From: BOG-1184 sp049514575 | Lineage (GTDB): Bacteria > Fibrobacterota > Chitinivibrionia > Chitinivibrionales > Chitinispirillaceae | NCBI GenBank assembly: GCA_049514575.1 | Contig: JBEKUX010000015.1 | Location: 1-53,686 of the forward strand | Reading direction: 5' to 3' | Length of the DNA: 53,686 nt | Shown here: in pieces, positions 41,921-51,436 of the stretch | How the letters are laid out: each line of letters begins with the position of its first letter | How positions within the stretch are numbered: the stretch's first letter is position 1 | Translations under genes and position numbers: made by a program | Notes under the pieces: model-generated | The model's database searches: none | What the model was told of the DNA's origin: nothing | Seen by the model: the letters and a program-made list of their open reading frames with translations, nothing else

Positions 41921-43780
41921 CTAGACTCCGGAGCGGAGGAAACGGCGCGACAGTTCATTAAGCGAGATCCTGACCAGGGTGGGCCTTCCGTGGGGACATG
42001 TGTATGGATTCTTTGTCGCGAAGAGGTTATTGACAAGCGCGTTCATTTCTTCCTGCGAAAGCCGCTGACCCGCTTTGATGGCGGCGCTGCAGGCGAACGC
42101 CGCGGCAAACCGCTTCTCCGGCTCGCGCAGCATGTCGCGCTCTTTCTCGCCCAGAAGATACCTGACCATCGACCGCACGGCCTCTTCGACATCGGCAGTC
42201 CGCATGAAGAAAGGAATGGCGGAAACCGAAAACGAATTGCCGCCGAAATCGCTCATGTCAAACCCGAACGCAGCAAAAAAGGACATCCCCGCCGTAATGA
42301 CCGGTTTCTCCACCGCCGTCAGCTCGATCACCACCGGGAACAGCAGCTGCTGGGACGCAGACCGCCCCTGCGCGATGTCCGCGAGCGCCTGTTCAAAGAG
42401 TATCCGCTCATGCGCCGCATGCTGGTCGATCAGGAGAATCCCTTTTTTGATCGGCGCAAGGATATAGGTTTCGTGGATCTGATAGCAGGAGATGAGATCC
42501 CATGCCGTTTCGCGGTCCTGCTGTTCCTTGGATGACTGGATGCCGCCGGCGTCGGCACGATTGCCGTCCTGCTCACTGTTTTTTGCCACGGAGGGAAAAG
42601 GTATGATGGTTTCGGCAACGGTATATCGACCCGGTTCCGGAAGTGCAGCGCCGGCAGTTTCTTTTCTGGTAAGATGCAATTGCTCCTGAATTGCCCCCTC
42701 ATCCGGGAACTCGGCCGCGACCACTATTTTTCCCTGTGGTAAACTAGCTTCCCTGTTCAGCACCTCAGCCGAACCGGGAAGCTGCGTGCTGACCCCCTGC
42801 TTTACAGCAGAAAAAATAAAACCCGACAGGGAACGTTCATCATCAAATTTTATCTCCTGCTTGGTGGGGTGCACGTTGACATCAATCCGCGATGGATCGA
42901 TCTTGACAAAGCAGAAAAACGAGGGGCGATATTTGCTGCTTATAAATTGTTCGAACGCACCGCGAACAGCATACGTCACGGCATCGCTGTCGACACGTCT
43001 GGAATTAACGTAAAGGCTCTGGTAGCGCGGCCTTGCCTGCAGCACTTCGGGCGAAGAGATGTAAATAACGGCCTCAATGCCGGGTCTCGAACTTCTGCAT
43101 TCGATAAGACCCTTGGCAAAAGATGTTCCGGCAACAGAGCCGATCCTGGCAATCAGCGAATCAACAGGGGGCAGATCAAGCACGCGGTCAGCGTCAACAT
43201 TCAGCGTAAAATGGATGGAAGGGAAAGCGGTCGCGATCTGTTCCACCACACGCAGTGCCGCTTGCTGCTCACTTCTCCGGCTTTTCATGAATTTTTTCCG
43301 GGCCGGCACATTATAGAAAAGATCGCATACTTCGACCGAAGTGCCCCGACCGTGGGAAGCAGGCTGCATAATGCCATGGACGCCGCCTTCACTCGAGATA
43401 TGGGAACCGAGGCCGTTTTTATCCGCTGAAGTCGTAATATTCAAGCGACTTACTGCTGCAATACTTGCCAACGCTTCACCCCTGAAACCCATGGTTCTGA
43501 CGGTAAACAGGTCCTCAGCGCTCCTTATCTTACTCGTTGCATGACGTAAGAGACACTTGCCAAGATCTCCGTGCAACATGCCTCTGCCGTTGTCTGTCAC
43601 TTTTATCCGTGAGAACCCGGCATCCTCAATTACCGCACCAATCGCTGAAGCGTCAGCATCAATGGCATTTTCGATGAGCTCCTTCAGCACAGATGCAGGA
43701 CGTTCAATAACCTCTCCAGCAGCAATTTTTTCGACCACCGGCAGCGGCAGAATTTCAATAGAAGAGAGATCGTGTTGCAT
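41921..43780 (-). CDS. mutL: DNA mismatch repair protein MutL
   Basis: A 619-residue MutL. The N-terminal GHKL ATPase has KIAAGEVIERPASVLKELIEN, DNGRGM, RHATSKI, FRGEALASIAAV and the GTSVEV loop; the transducer domain continues to about 330. The C-terminal dimerisation domain contains DQHAAHERILFE, matching the DQHA-x2-E-x4-E endonuclease motif. It should therefore nick the daughter strand without MutH, after MutS recognition. No MutS is in the window. The last part (ACSAAIKAGQRLSQEEM, then CPHGRPTLVRISL) has the usual C-P-H-G-R-P motif. The start at 43780 has a weak ribosome-binding site. Confidence 0.97.
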   Translation of the reverse strand: MQHDLSSIEILPLPVVEKIAAGEVIERPASVLKELIENAIDADASAIGAVIEDAGFSRIKVTDNGRGMLHGDLGKCLLRHATSKIRSAEDLFTVRTMGFRGEALASIAAVSRLNITTSADKNGLGSHISSEGGVHGIMQPASHGRGTSVEVCDLFYNVPARKKFMKSRRSEQQAALRVVEQIATAFPSIHFTLNVDADRVLDLPPVDSLIARIGSVAGTSFAKGLIECRSSRPGIEAVIYISSPEVLQARPRYQSLYVNSRRVDSDAVTYAVRGAFEQFISSKYRPSFFCFVKIDPSRIDVNVHPTKQEIKFDDERSLSGFIFSAVKQGVSTQLPGSAEVLNREASLPQGKIVVAAEFPDEGAIQEQLHLTRKETAGAALPEPGRYTVAETIIPFPSVAKNSEQDGNRADAGGIQSSKEQQDRETAWDLISCYQIHETYILAPIKKGILLIDQHAAHERILFEQALADIAQGRSASQQLLFPVVIELTAVEKPVITAGMSFFAAFGFDMSDFGGNSFSVSAIPFFMRTADVEEAVRSMVRYLLGEKERDMLREPEKRFAAAFACSAAIKAGQRLSQEEMNALVNNLFATKNPYTCPHGRPTLVRISLNELSRRFLRSGV

Positions 43781-43818
43781 TTTATTGCATCTGAAGTCAA
43801 CAGCTTAAAAGGAGGATA

Positions 43819-43902
43819 TGCGGAAGGGGGGACTCGAACCCCCACAGGCTTGCGCCCACTAGGTCCTGAGCCTAGCGAGTCTACCAATTCCACCACTTCC
43901 GC
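43819..43902 (-). tRNA. tRNA-Leu (anticodon CAG)
   Basis: The 84-base minus-strand gene folds as a class II tRNA. The acceptor stem is GCGGAAG with CTTCCGC, the anticodon stem CTAGG-CTCAGGA-CCTAG gives anticodon CAG, a long variable arm follows, and GGTTCGAGTCC forms the T arm. Discriminator A is present; CCA is not encoded. It lies just upstream of mutL. Confidence 0.95.
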
Positions 43903-44107
43903 AATTAATCGCTTTTTTACAATCTCGTCAAGAAATCGAGGTAAAATATACAACAATGGCGATTCAATAGAAAATCTATTTGGTAATGATACCTTGTTCT
44001 TAATGACTTTTAAGCAATTATAGAATTGTAATTATCCCTGCGGCTATACCGGACCTTATTCAGAAGACAGAAGCAGATACTCAGAAAAGAAACGACCTCT
44101 TCTGGCA

Positions 44108-44245
44108 TTACACACCATTCATTCTGATTTTTTGCACCAGATCATCCATTTTATTCTGATCACCAGTCCTGAACACTTCCTTGATCACCCACGCAAGGAC
44201 AAACAGGACTATAGTGATCATGATAATACGTGCCATACGAATCAT
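44108..44245 (-). CDS. Small single-span membrane protein (45 aa)
   Basis: The ATG at 44245 is preceded at ideal spacing by AGGAGG. Residues 4-22 (ARIIMITIVLFVLAWVI) form one membrane segment; the C-terminal half is charged (EVFRTGDQNKMDDLVQKIRM). An upstream extension lacks support. Small membrane proteins of this size often modulate transporters or kinases, but no partner can be inferred. It lies between the tRNA and the Trm112-like gene. Confidence 0.65.
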   Translation of the reverse strand: MIRMARIIMITIVLFVLAWVIKEVFRTGDQNKMDDLVQKIRMNGV

Positions 44246-44484
44246 ACTACCTCCTGTATATATATTATAATAATTGTTTTCTATTATTGTCAAGATAAAA
44301 CGTGTCGTTTGTTTTAGTTATTTACTTTTAATTAAAAAATGATGTGCCGGTATGGTTTGCGCAGATTAGATGGAATAATGTATGTTAATTTTTTGAACAG
44401 TTTCTTTCCGATTCTAACCCTTCATTAATAGTGAAGCGATTGTAGCAGCGAAGCTAAAAGAAAATTTAGTAAGGAGCAAAACGT
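44246..44484. other. Intergenic region before the Trm112-like gene
   Basis: AT-rich and without supported genes. It must contain the promoters of the small membrane gene (minus) and of the Trm112-like gene (plus), whose ribosome-binding site AAGGAG lies near 44471. Confidence 0.4.
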
Positions 44485-44745
44485 ATGGTTGATAAGGAAC
44501 TTCTCGATATCCTTTGCTGTCCGGAAACAAAGCAGAACCTTCTCCTCATGGAAGAAACCGTAATTACAAAAATCAACCAGCGGATTAAAAATGGTACGCT
44601 AAAAAACCGTGGAGGAGAAACGCTCAAGGAGCCTATCGGCGGCGGACTGCTTCGTGAGGACCGGAAATATTTCTATCCGATTCGAGAAGACATTCCGGTC
44701 ATGCTTATCAATGAGGCGATTGCCTACGAAGGATCTTTTTCCTGA
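44485..44745 (+). CDS. Trm112-like protein
   Basis: An 86-residue protein with AAGGAG upstream. It begins VDKELLDILCCPETKQNLLL and ends REDRKYFYPIREDIPVMLINEAI, the typical Trm112/YcaR pattern. The C-terminal cysteines of zinc-binding members are replaced, and only the N-terminal CC pair remains. Trm112 activates tRNA, rRNA and protein methyltransferases in eukaryotes and archaea; bacterial members are less well understood. The 3' end overlaps the convergent gene at 44708 by 38 bases. Its place among tRNA-modification genes fits, but the partner enzyme is not visible. Confidence 0.85.
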   Translation: MVDKELLDILCCPETKQNLLLMEETVITKINQRIKNGTLKNRGGETLKEPIGGGLLREDRKYFYPIREDIPVMLINEAIAYEGSFS

Positions 44746-45355
44746 TTGTAATTCGAACAGCGGTTATAATAGCTGCAAGTAAAGCAATAAACAGAACGAT
44801 TCCCGCAAACCGAGGCGAAAACCAACCGTTATTTTTCAGTGAGTACATGTTGCCCGTGATGAGTAATGGCTGTAATGTATCACCGCAGGCATTATGCCCC
44901 ATAAGATGAAGTGCATAGGTTCCGTTGCTGTCCACCGCTACGGAATCCCAGGGAATGACCCACTCGACAGTAAGGACAAAAAGAGAATCCCGCGGCACGC
45001 TATTCGTGCAGAAAAGTTCACCCGTTTTCCTTCCCGTGTCCTGGTAGGGAACCGATATTTTCCATGGTCTGGAAGCGCCATGCCGTGCATCGATATAAAA
45101 AGTCCATGTTGAACACCGTACCGCTGCGCCATGGAAATATCCTGCAACCCCTTCCGGTGTATTGAGTGCGTCCCAGTGCCAGGTATTCGACCCGCTCCAT
45201 GGCTTCCGGTCTTTTTCATTCCAATCGATGAGAAATCCGTCAAGCTGAATCCTTCGGCCGGAACGGCTGATATCAACGATCTCACGTGCCGCTACCAGCG
45301 AATAAGCAGCCGCTATCATTACAAAAAGAAGCGCGTTATGGATTGACGGTCGCAT
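44708..45355 (-). CDS. Exported membrane protein with C-terminal anchor
   Basis: A 215-residue protein from the ATG at 45355. A signal peptide (residues 1-23) is followed by a beta-rich domain (REIVDISRSGRRIQLDGFLID, then FYIDARHG). This resembles the carbohydrate-binding family-9-like or periplasmic binding folds, without a confident match. A membrane segment at about 185-205 (FAGIVLFIALLAAIITAV) and a basic tail end the protein, so it is anchored with the bulk outside. It follows the PEGA-domain gene by 8 bases and likely shares its transcript. Its end overlaps the Trm112-like gene. Function unknown. Confidence 0.65.
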   Translation of the reverse strand: MRPSIHNALLFVMIAAAYSLVAAREIVDISRSGRRIQLDGFLIDWNEKDRKPWSGSNTWHWDALNTPEGVAGYFHGAAVRCSTWTFYIDARHGASRPWKISVPYQDTGRKTGELFCTNSVPRDSLFVLTVEWVIPWDSVAVDSNGTYALHLMGHNACGDTLQPLLITGNMYSLKNNGWFSPRFAGIVLFIALLAAIITAVRITIRKKILRRQSPH

Positions 45356-45363
45356 TGTATCAA

Positions 45364-46158
45364 TTACTGACTGTTTGCTTCGACCACGACGAGAAGAATT
45401 GCACACAGGCAAAAAACAGCAGAGACGATTGAAAAAGTAAATCTCTCCTTACGCATTTTTTCCGCCGCCTGCAGCGCCGCGGAAACCGAATCCCTGTATG
45501 CTGCAGTATGTTCGAGCGTAAGGCGCAGGGTATCGCAACCGCCGTTTTTTAACGATACGGTTTGTTCCATAGTCGCATACTGTCTGAGTTCGACCCTTAC
45601 ACTGTGGTCCCCTGGTTTCACCTTTTCAATCCCGCATGGTGTCGTCCCCTCGTTTTTACCGTCAAGAGAAACGGCGGCACCGGCAGGGTCACTGATCACG
45701 CTTAAAAAGGCAGGTTTTAAAAGAACAAAAGAAAGTTCCGGCGACAAAGCGGAATCAACGGAAATTTCGGCTTTTTTCAGATAATAGCCATTTTTCTTGA
45801 GCGTCAACACATGATTACCCGGCGTCACACCGGAAAGAGAGCATGGGCTCATTCCTTTGATTGAATCATCAAGCAGTACCGCAACGCTTTCCGGCTCGGT
45901 AACGACCTTAAAAGAAAACGTCTTCTGCACGAGCGAATCCATGCGCAGAGAATCTGCAGCCGCACTTGATGAATCCCGTGACCGGGCCACTGAAGCAGAA
46001 TCAGCTTTGGATGCCTTCGGCTTCTGGATGCCCTTTTTTATCGCGACCTTCTGTTGAACGGCACTCGGTACTGCCGAACTCCCCGCCCGTACAGGGCCTG
46101 CCGTTATGCCGACGATTCCCGCCATTATTATTACCGCTTTACCACTGTTTCCCAGCAT
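45364..46158 (-). CDS. PEGA-domain membrane protein
   Basis: A 264-residue protein from the ATG at 46158, with AAAGGAG upstream; earlier starts lack a ribosome-binding site. A signal-like N-terminus (residues 1-30) precedes a Lys/Ser/Ala-rich linker. Two PEGA domains follow at about 80-150 and 150-215, each with the SxPxGAxVxLDGxxxGxTP-type pattern (AVLLDDSIKGMSPCSL, then VSLDGKNEGTTPCGI and KPGDHSVRVEL). A membrane segment ends the protein (FSIVSAVFCLCAILLVVVE). PEGA domains are common in surface proteins of this group. It starts the two-gene operon with 44708. Confidence 0.8.
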   Translation of the reverse strand: MLGNSGKAVIIMAGIVGITAGPVRAGSSAVPSAVQQKVAIKKGIQKPKASKADSASVARSRDSSSAAADSLRMDSLVQKTFSFKVVTEPESVAVLLDDSIKGMSPCSLSGVTPGNHVLTLKKNGYYLKKAEISVDSALSPELSFVLLKPAFLSVISDPAGAAVSLDGKNEGTTPCGIEKVKPGDHSVRVELRQYATMEQTVSLKNGGCDTLRLTLEHTAAYRDSVSAALQAAEKMRKERFTFSIVSAVFCLCAILLVVVEANSQ

Positions 46159-46401
46159 CTCGCCTGTCTCCTTTTGCACAACCAGCGATGGCAACGATTT
46201 TTCGGCGGAAAAAAGCCGTAAAGTATATTACAAAGAATCAGTCGTTTATGAATATACAACAAATTTGCCGCCTTTATATCAGGAAAATCGATAGAGCAAG
46301 CCCGAGTGAATTTTTTTTCAACCTCGCGTCCGGAAGCGAGGGCATTAACACCGGCAGGCTTTGACGTGGTACATTAAAAAACACAGGAACTTCACCGTAC
46401 G

Positions 46402-49026
46402 ATGAAATCCTTCCTATTATTTTTTTTGCCCCTTTTTATTTTATTGCATGTCAATGTATTCGCCGCACCGGCGCCGCAGCCGGTAAATGCCGCCCTGCAG
46501 GACTCCTTAAAAAAAAGCACTGCTACCGCTGCAGCAAATTTCCCCAGGGATACTGCATCGATTATACCTTCCGATTCTGTAAAGACCAAAAAACACCGGG
46601 ATGTTACGGACACCGTGCACTACGAAGCGGACATCATCAATTACGACGCGGTAAACCGGATCCTGCGGCTTACCGGGCGGGCAAAAGTTAATTATCAGAA
46701 CATGACGCTGGTCGCCGATACGATCGTCTACCTGATGAGCGACAACCTGTTCACCGCAACCGGCAACCCGGAGCTTATCGAGGACAAAGACACAACGGTG
46801 GGCGATTTCATGGCATATAACATCAAAACCCGCCGCGGCAGGGTCCGTTATGCCACCACCCATGTCGAGGACGCCTTCTTCAGCGGCCAGCGCATCGTAA
46901 AATCGGCGAACGACGAACTGTTTGTTGATAAAGGTGATTATTCAACCTGCGCCATACCCGATACGCCCCATTATTACTTCTACGGCGAACATATCCGCTT
47001 TCTCCAGAACGATAAGATCATCTCAAAACCGGCGGTGCTCAACATCGGAAACGCGCCGGTCGCCGTCCTTCCGTACTTCATTTTCCCGGTTGAGCGGAAC
47101 CGCAAGAGCGGCATCCTGACGCCGGTATGGGGCGGCAATCCGGCCGGCGGCGGCTATGTCGACAATATCGGTTACTACTGGGCGCCTAATGACTACATGG
47201 ATCTGATGACCTGCGCGCGTATCCGCGAGTTTTCGGAATTCGTCATGCAGGCCTCAAGCCACTACGCACTGAAATACCGCTTGAACGGCAGCATTTCAGG
47301 CCGCTACGTTCTCAATTCAGATTTTCTGCAGAGTCAACGGCAATGGGCGATCGACTACTCGCATACCCAGAACATCACCCCTGACGGGCTTACGCAGCTC
47401 AATGGCCGCGGGGATCTCGTTTCCACGACAAGTTTCTATACCAACTATTCCCAGGACTCAAGCGAGCTCAGCCAGGCGCTTATCACGTCCAACCTGTCGC
47501 TCTCACGGCAATTCCAGGACATCAAGGCGAGCGGCTCCGTGGTGTGGAACCGTTCGCAGGACCTGTCAAACGGCAACATCTCGCAGGACCTGCCGTCGGT
47601 CAGTTTCAGCCTTTTCGACCGGCCTCTCATTCCGCTGCCGAGCGCGGTTAACGGGGCATCATCAGGCGCCGACACTGCAGGTTCCAGCTGGTACAACAAC
47701 GTCTACTGGGGATACAGCTTCAGCGGTATTTTCAAAAGCGAAACATTCGGCAGCACCAGCAGGCAGAAAGACTTTCAGCGTCCCGGCATGCATAATGAGT
47801 TTCATGTCTCGGCGCCGCAGAAAATATTTAAATACATCACGGTGTCTCCCAACGCGTCGGCAAACCTTTCAACCTTTTATGGATACATGGACACCGCGGT
47901 CCGTAGTTACGATACGCTCCCCCCAGACACGATAAAATTCATCGGGATAGTGAATCTCTCCGATACTGCGAACCATTCCGGCTACAAAACGGACAGCATC
48001 AGGAAGTATTCACAGTTTTCGACTGACTCGAACTCGACGATCACGGTGTACGATGTGTGGATGGTGGCACTCCAGCCCACGATCATCGCACACCGCGACA
48101 CGATTAATTCATTGGCCAATGTGTTCGGATGGCGGACTGGAGTCAGTGCGTCGACCAACCTTTACGGCATTCTTCCGCTGCACATTTTTAATTTCGCCGG
48201 CATACGGCATACCTTCTCGCCGAGCATCTCCTATACCTATGTGCCGAAACATGATCTTGACAAAATGTTTTACGACATAGGAATCAGCCCGGAAGGCGGG
48301 CACGACCGACAGCAGAACGTCAACATTTCCATCAGCAACCTTTTTGAAGGTAAAATCACCCACCCGCCGGCGGAAGAAGGCGGAAAACCGGTGGAATCGA
48401 AATTCACCATCCTTTCTGCGAATCTAAACACTGCCTACAATTTCGAGGCGAAAGGAAAAAAATGGAGCGACCTCAACCTTTCTGCCAACACCGGCTACCA
48501 TTTCCTCGGTTTGACGTTTAATTCAACCTTCTGGCTGTACGACCAGTACAACCAGCTCAGCCTTCCGATCATGCGGAATTACAGCTACAGTTTGTCAACC
48601 GGAAGTTTCGAAGCGCACGGCAAGCTCTGGGACGGCGACCGGCTCCTGCTCGATTCTCTCCATAAGGCCGATCCGGTCCGCGATTTCAACGCGGGTCCGC
48701 AGCCCTGGAGCATCAGCATCACGCCGGCGTATTCCTTTTCCGCAAGTCGTTTAACGCCCACCGACCCCTTTATCCCCGTGAAAAACTACAACCTCAACGC
48801 CTCCGCCTCCTGCGGTTTCACGCGCAACTGGAAGATTTCCTGGAGCGGCAACTATAATTTCGTGACGGACCAGATGGTACAGAACAGCATCAACCTCAGC
48901 TGCGACCTCGAATGCTGGGAGATGAAGTTTCAGTGGCGCCCGGAAAAGCTCAACCCCGGCTATTACTTCATCATCAATGTCAAGAAGATACCCGACCTCA
49001 AGTGGGAGCAGAAGGACCGCTATTAA
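46402..49026 (+). CDS. lptD: LPS-assembly protein LptD
   Basis: An 874-residue outer-membrane protein that inserts LPS from the Lpt bridge. A signal peptide (about 1-21) precedes a periplasmic OstA-like domain (VHYEADIINYDAVNRIL, then LVADTIVY) that joins the LptA-C bridge. The C-terminal 600 residues form the large barrel with repeated aromatic strands (SGNISGRYVLN, then SLSTGSFEAHG, ending KWEQKDRY). The family's inner-plug cysteines are not evident. It implies a diderm with LPS. It is convergent with the transporter operon, with three bases between stops. Confidence 0.9.
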   Translation: MKSFLLFFLPLFILLHVNVFAAPAPQPVNAALQDSLKKSTATAAANFPRDTASIIPSDSVKTKKHRDVTDTVHYEADIINYDAVNRILRLTGRAKVNYQNMTLVADTIVYLMSDNLFTATGNPELIEDKDTTVGDFMAYNIKTRRGRVRYATTHVEDAFFSGQRIVKSANDELFVDKGDYSTCAIPDTPHYYFYGEHIRFLQNDKIISKPAVLNIGNAPVAVLPYFIFPVERNRKSGILTPVWGGNPAGGGYVDNIGYYWAPNDYMDLMTCARIREFSEFVMQASSHYALKYRLNGSISGRYVLNSDFLQSQRQWAIDYSHTQNITPDGLTQLNGRGDLVSTTSFYTNYSQDSSELSQALITSNLSLSRQFQDIKASGSVVWNRSQDLSNGNISQDLPSVSFSLFDRPLIPLPSAVNGASSGADTAGSSWYNNVYWGYSFSGIFKSETFGSTSRQKDFQRPGMHNEFHVSAPQKIFKYITVSPNASANLSTFYGYMDTAVRSYDTLPPDTIKFIGIVNLSDTANHSGYKTDSIRKYSQFSTDSNSTITVYDVWMVALQPTIIAHRDTINSLANVFGWRTGVSASTNLYGILPLHIFNFAGIRHTFSPSISYTYVPKHDLDKMFYDIGISPEGGHDRQQNVNISISNLFEGKITHPPAEEGGKPVESKFTILSANLNTAYNFEAKGKKWSDLNLSANTGYHFLGLTFNSTFWLYDQYNQLSLPIMRNYSYSLSTGSFEAHGKLWDGDRLLLDSLHKADPVRDFNAGPQPWSISITPAYSFSASRLTPTDPFIPVKNYNLNASASCGFTRNWKISWSGNYNFVTDQMVQNSINLSCDLECWEMKFQWRPEKLNPGYYFIINVKKIPDLKWEQKDRY

Positions 49027-49029
49027 AGC

Positions 49030-50520
49030 TTACGTCAGATAATAGCAGTGTTCCTCGTCAACCAGCGCGTCGAAGATCTCCTCGTTGTGCGAGATCATGA
49101 GGAGCGCGCTGCCGCTTTTCCTTTTTTCTTCGAGCATGGCGATGATCTTTCGCACGCTGTCGAAATCCAAACCGTTGAGCGGTTCGTCAAGGATGATGAG
49201 GTCGGGGTGAAGGATAATGGTGCGGAGAAGGTTGAGCCGCTGTTTCTGGCCGCCGCTCAGGAATTTAACTTTTTTGCCAAGGAACGCGTCGGTGACGCCG
49301 CCCTCGAACAGCTCCGCGAGGGCGCCGTGCAGTTTTTCACCCGTCAGTTTGTATCCGAGCGGCAGCCCCTCGAACGTCTCGGCCACGGTCGCTTCGAGGT
49401 CGAGCGCCTCGTCGGCGTGCTGGAAGACCATGCCGGCGCGTCGGCCCCATATCTCCCGCTCGAACAGTTTCCGCGGCGTGGCCTCGGTGACAGCCGTCCC
49501 GCACAGGGTCATGGTGAATTTTTCCGGTGCGTAAAGGCCCATGACGATTTTAGCGAGCGTGGTCTTTCCCACGCCGCTCGGCGCCTTTACATACGCCATA
49601 TCGCCCTTCCTGATGACGAGGTCCGCGGCGCGCGTCCGCGCCGGATCACTGCAGATCCGGTGGTCGCTACCGAATATCCTGAACTCCGGTGCGATACGCA
49701 CCACTTCTCCTGCCTTCGCGGCGGCCGCCTTTCGTGACGCCGTCTGTTTGAGCCACGACAGGTAATCGTCCGGCGAAAAATCATGCAGCGCCACCCTGCC
49801 CTCTTCAAGACGGGCAAGCTCCTTGTAGTGGACTTTATCAACGATAGCGTTGTGGTTTTCCTTTACCTCGCTGATGATCGAATAATCGTGCGTGATGACC
49901 ATGGCCGTAAACGGGTTTTTCCGGTATTCATCAAAGAGGAAATCCAGAAACAGGTTGCGGTAGCTGTTGTCAAGGCTTCCGGTCGGCTCGTCGAACACGA
50001 ACAGCGTGGGCAGCGCGGCCGCTGCCGCGCTGAGCAGGGCGATCTTCTTAAACGCCATGGCAAGCAGGATGCGCTGCTTTTCGCCGCCCGAAGGCCGGTA
50101 GGGTTTCGGGTAAACGTCAAGGACCTTTGCCAGCTTGTCACTGTCCGCGGTCTTCCACAGCCGGGAAAGCACCGCCGCCTCGCTCCCGGCTCCGGCAATG
50201 CTGCCCTCGCGCAGCTGATCGGCGATGCGCATGAGCGGGTGCAGGTGCGACGACGGCTCCTGGAAAACGAAAAAACTCGACTGCCTGACGCCGCGTGTTT
50301 CGGGGTCGTCAAGGTACTGCCGGTACGGAAAACCGTTGACCGTCACCTGCAGCTCGTCGGGATCGAGCAGCCCGTACACCGCCTTGCAGAGCATGGACTT
50401 GCCGATCCCGGACTCGCCGAAAAGAAAGGTGATCTCGTTTCTGACAAAAGAGAAATCGTCGACCGCAACGATCGTTCGTCCGCCCGACGCGATGGCGATA
50501 GTGTACCGTGCAGTGGTCAC
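49030..50520 (-). CDS. ABC transporter ATPase with two fused nucleotide-binding domains
   Basis: A 496-residue protein starting at GTG 50520, overlapping the permease stop (GTGA); the longer upstream frame is a different-frame shadow. The first domain has Walker A GESGIGKS, the FQEPSSHLHPLMRI Q-loop region, signature SGGEKQR, Walker B FVFDEPTGSLD and H-loop VITHD. The second has APSGVGKTT, VFQHADEALD, signature SGGQKQR, LIILDEPLNGLD and ISHNEE. The PSSHLHP segment resembles Opp/Dpp-type importers, whose two ATPases are normally separate. Here they are one chain. Both domains appear intact. Confidence 0.88.
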   Translation of the reverse strand: MTTARYTIAIASGGRTIVAVDDFSFVRNEITFLFGESGIGKSMLCKAVYGLLDPDELQVTVNGFPYRQYLDDPETRGVRQSSFFVFQEPSSHLHPLMRIADQLREGSIAGAGSEAAVLSRLWKTADSDKLAKVLDVYPKPYRPSGGEKQRILLAMAFKKIALLSAAAAALPTLFVFDEPTGSLDNSYRNLFLDFLFDEYRKNPFTAMVITHDYSIISEVKENHNAIVDKVHYKELARLEEGRVALHDFSPDDYLSWLKQTASRKAAAAKAGEVVRIAPEFRIFGSDHRICSDPARTRAADLVIRKGDMAYVKAPSGVGKTTLAKIVMGLYAPEKFTMTLCGTAVTEATPRKLFEREIWGRRAGMVFQHADEALDLEATVAETFEGLPLGYKLTGEKLHGALAELFEGGVTDAFLGKKVKFLSGGQKQRLNLLRTIILHPDLIILDEPLNGLDFDSVRKIIAMLEEKRKSGSALLMISHNEEIFDALVDEEHCYYLT

Positions 50521-51386
50521 AGCCGGTGCCTTTCCGCGTACCCGTTCGCGATATGGTAAATGCTCACCAGTGAAAACACGATGAGAAACGCCACGGTCAT
50601 TCCCTGCAGATGCTCCAGAAACAGGTGTCCGGCGTAGCCGGGGTGCGTCAGCGTATAGCCGATGGCAAGGATGTCCTGTTTGCTGTCGATGGAGGCTAAC
50701 AGGCTTCCGAGCGTGGCGGGCAGCGTTACCTCGTTGACGTCCGTGGAAAGACCGACCGAGATGATGAAGTCCACGCTGCACTGCAGGAACACCGCGTATC
50801 CCAGCACGGCGATGAGCTTGTTCAGAATATGGAGCCGGCTGTTCTTCCACAGGATGTCGAAGTTGATGACGCGGCGCTCCGGAATGCCGCAGACACGCAT
50901 GGCGCTGAAGAAATCGAGTTTGGCGAAATGGTCGATGCGTTCGCGCATAAGGTCGACCAGCTCAAGGAAAATAAACACGCTTATGCATAATGACATGATG
51001 ATAAATACCGATAATTTCGAGGTGATGATCGAACCCTGCACCAGCAGGGTTATTCCAACATAGGCGAACAGCACCCCGATGATCTGGGGAATGGAACGGA
51101 TGAGGTTCAGCATAAAGGAGACGGCCATATACGGCGCGCGGTGCGCGCGCGACTGAAGCGAGTGGAGCAACAGCGTGACCGCCCAGCCCAGCGCAAGGGT
51201 AAACGCGACGACCATCAGCGCAATGATGAAGGTGTTGAAAAACCCGGTAAAGACTTTCAGCAGGGCAGGCCTGTTCAGAAAAATAATGTCCCAGATCCAG
51301 ACCGCCATGACACTCATGATCCAGATTGAAAGCCATCGCGTGTCTTTACTTTTAATATATTTCATCACATTCGTTTTTCTAAACAT
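50517..51386 (-). CDS. ABC transporter permease (DppC-like position)
   Basis: A 289-residue membrane protein with about six hydrophobic segments from residue 18 onward. The loop MRERIDHFAKLDFFSAMRVCGIPERR is the typical EAA-type coupling region (A-x-x-x-G) that contacts the ATPase. The N-terminus is short. It overlaps the ATPase start by four bases. It resembles the second permease of Opp/Dpp-type transporters but is diverged. Substrate unknown; no binding protein is encoded in the window. Confidence 0.8.
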   Translation of the reverse strand: MFRKTNVMKYIKSKDTRWLSIWIMSVMAVWIWDIIFLNRPALLKVFTGFFNTFIIALMVVAFTLALGWAVTLLLHSLQSRAHRAPYMAVSFMLNLIRSIPQIIGVLFAYVGITLLVQGSIITSKLSVFIIMSLCISVFIFLELVDLMRERIDHFAKLDFFSAMRVCGIPERRVINFDILWKNSRLHILNKLIAVLGYAVFLQCSVDFIISVGLSTDVNEVTLPATLGSLLASIDSKQDILAIGYTLTHPGYAGHLFLEHLQGMTVAFLIVFSLVSIYHIANGYAERHRL

Positions 51387-51436
51387 TTATTTTCTCTGAC
51401 CGTCGTCTTTGTTTGTTTTTTAAACGAGTTGACAGC

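Noticed and set aside
47402..47935. 177-residue frame within lptD
   Set aside because: An alternate-frame shadow with Arg/Ser/Thr-rich composition in a well-supported LptD gene.
50521..50850. N-terminal extension of the fused ATPase
   Set aside because: It overlaps the permease in a different frame and reads as Arg/His-rich noise; GTG at 50520 overlaps the permease stop as coupled genes do.
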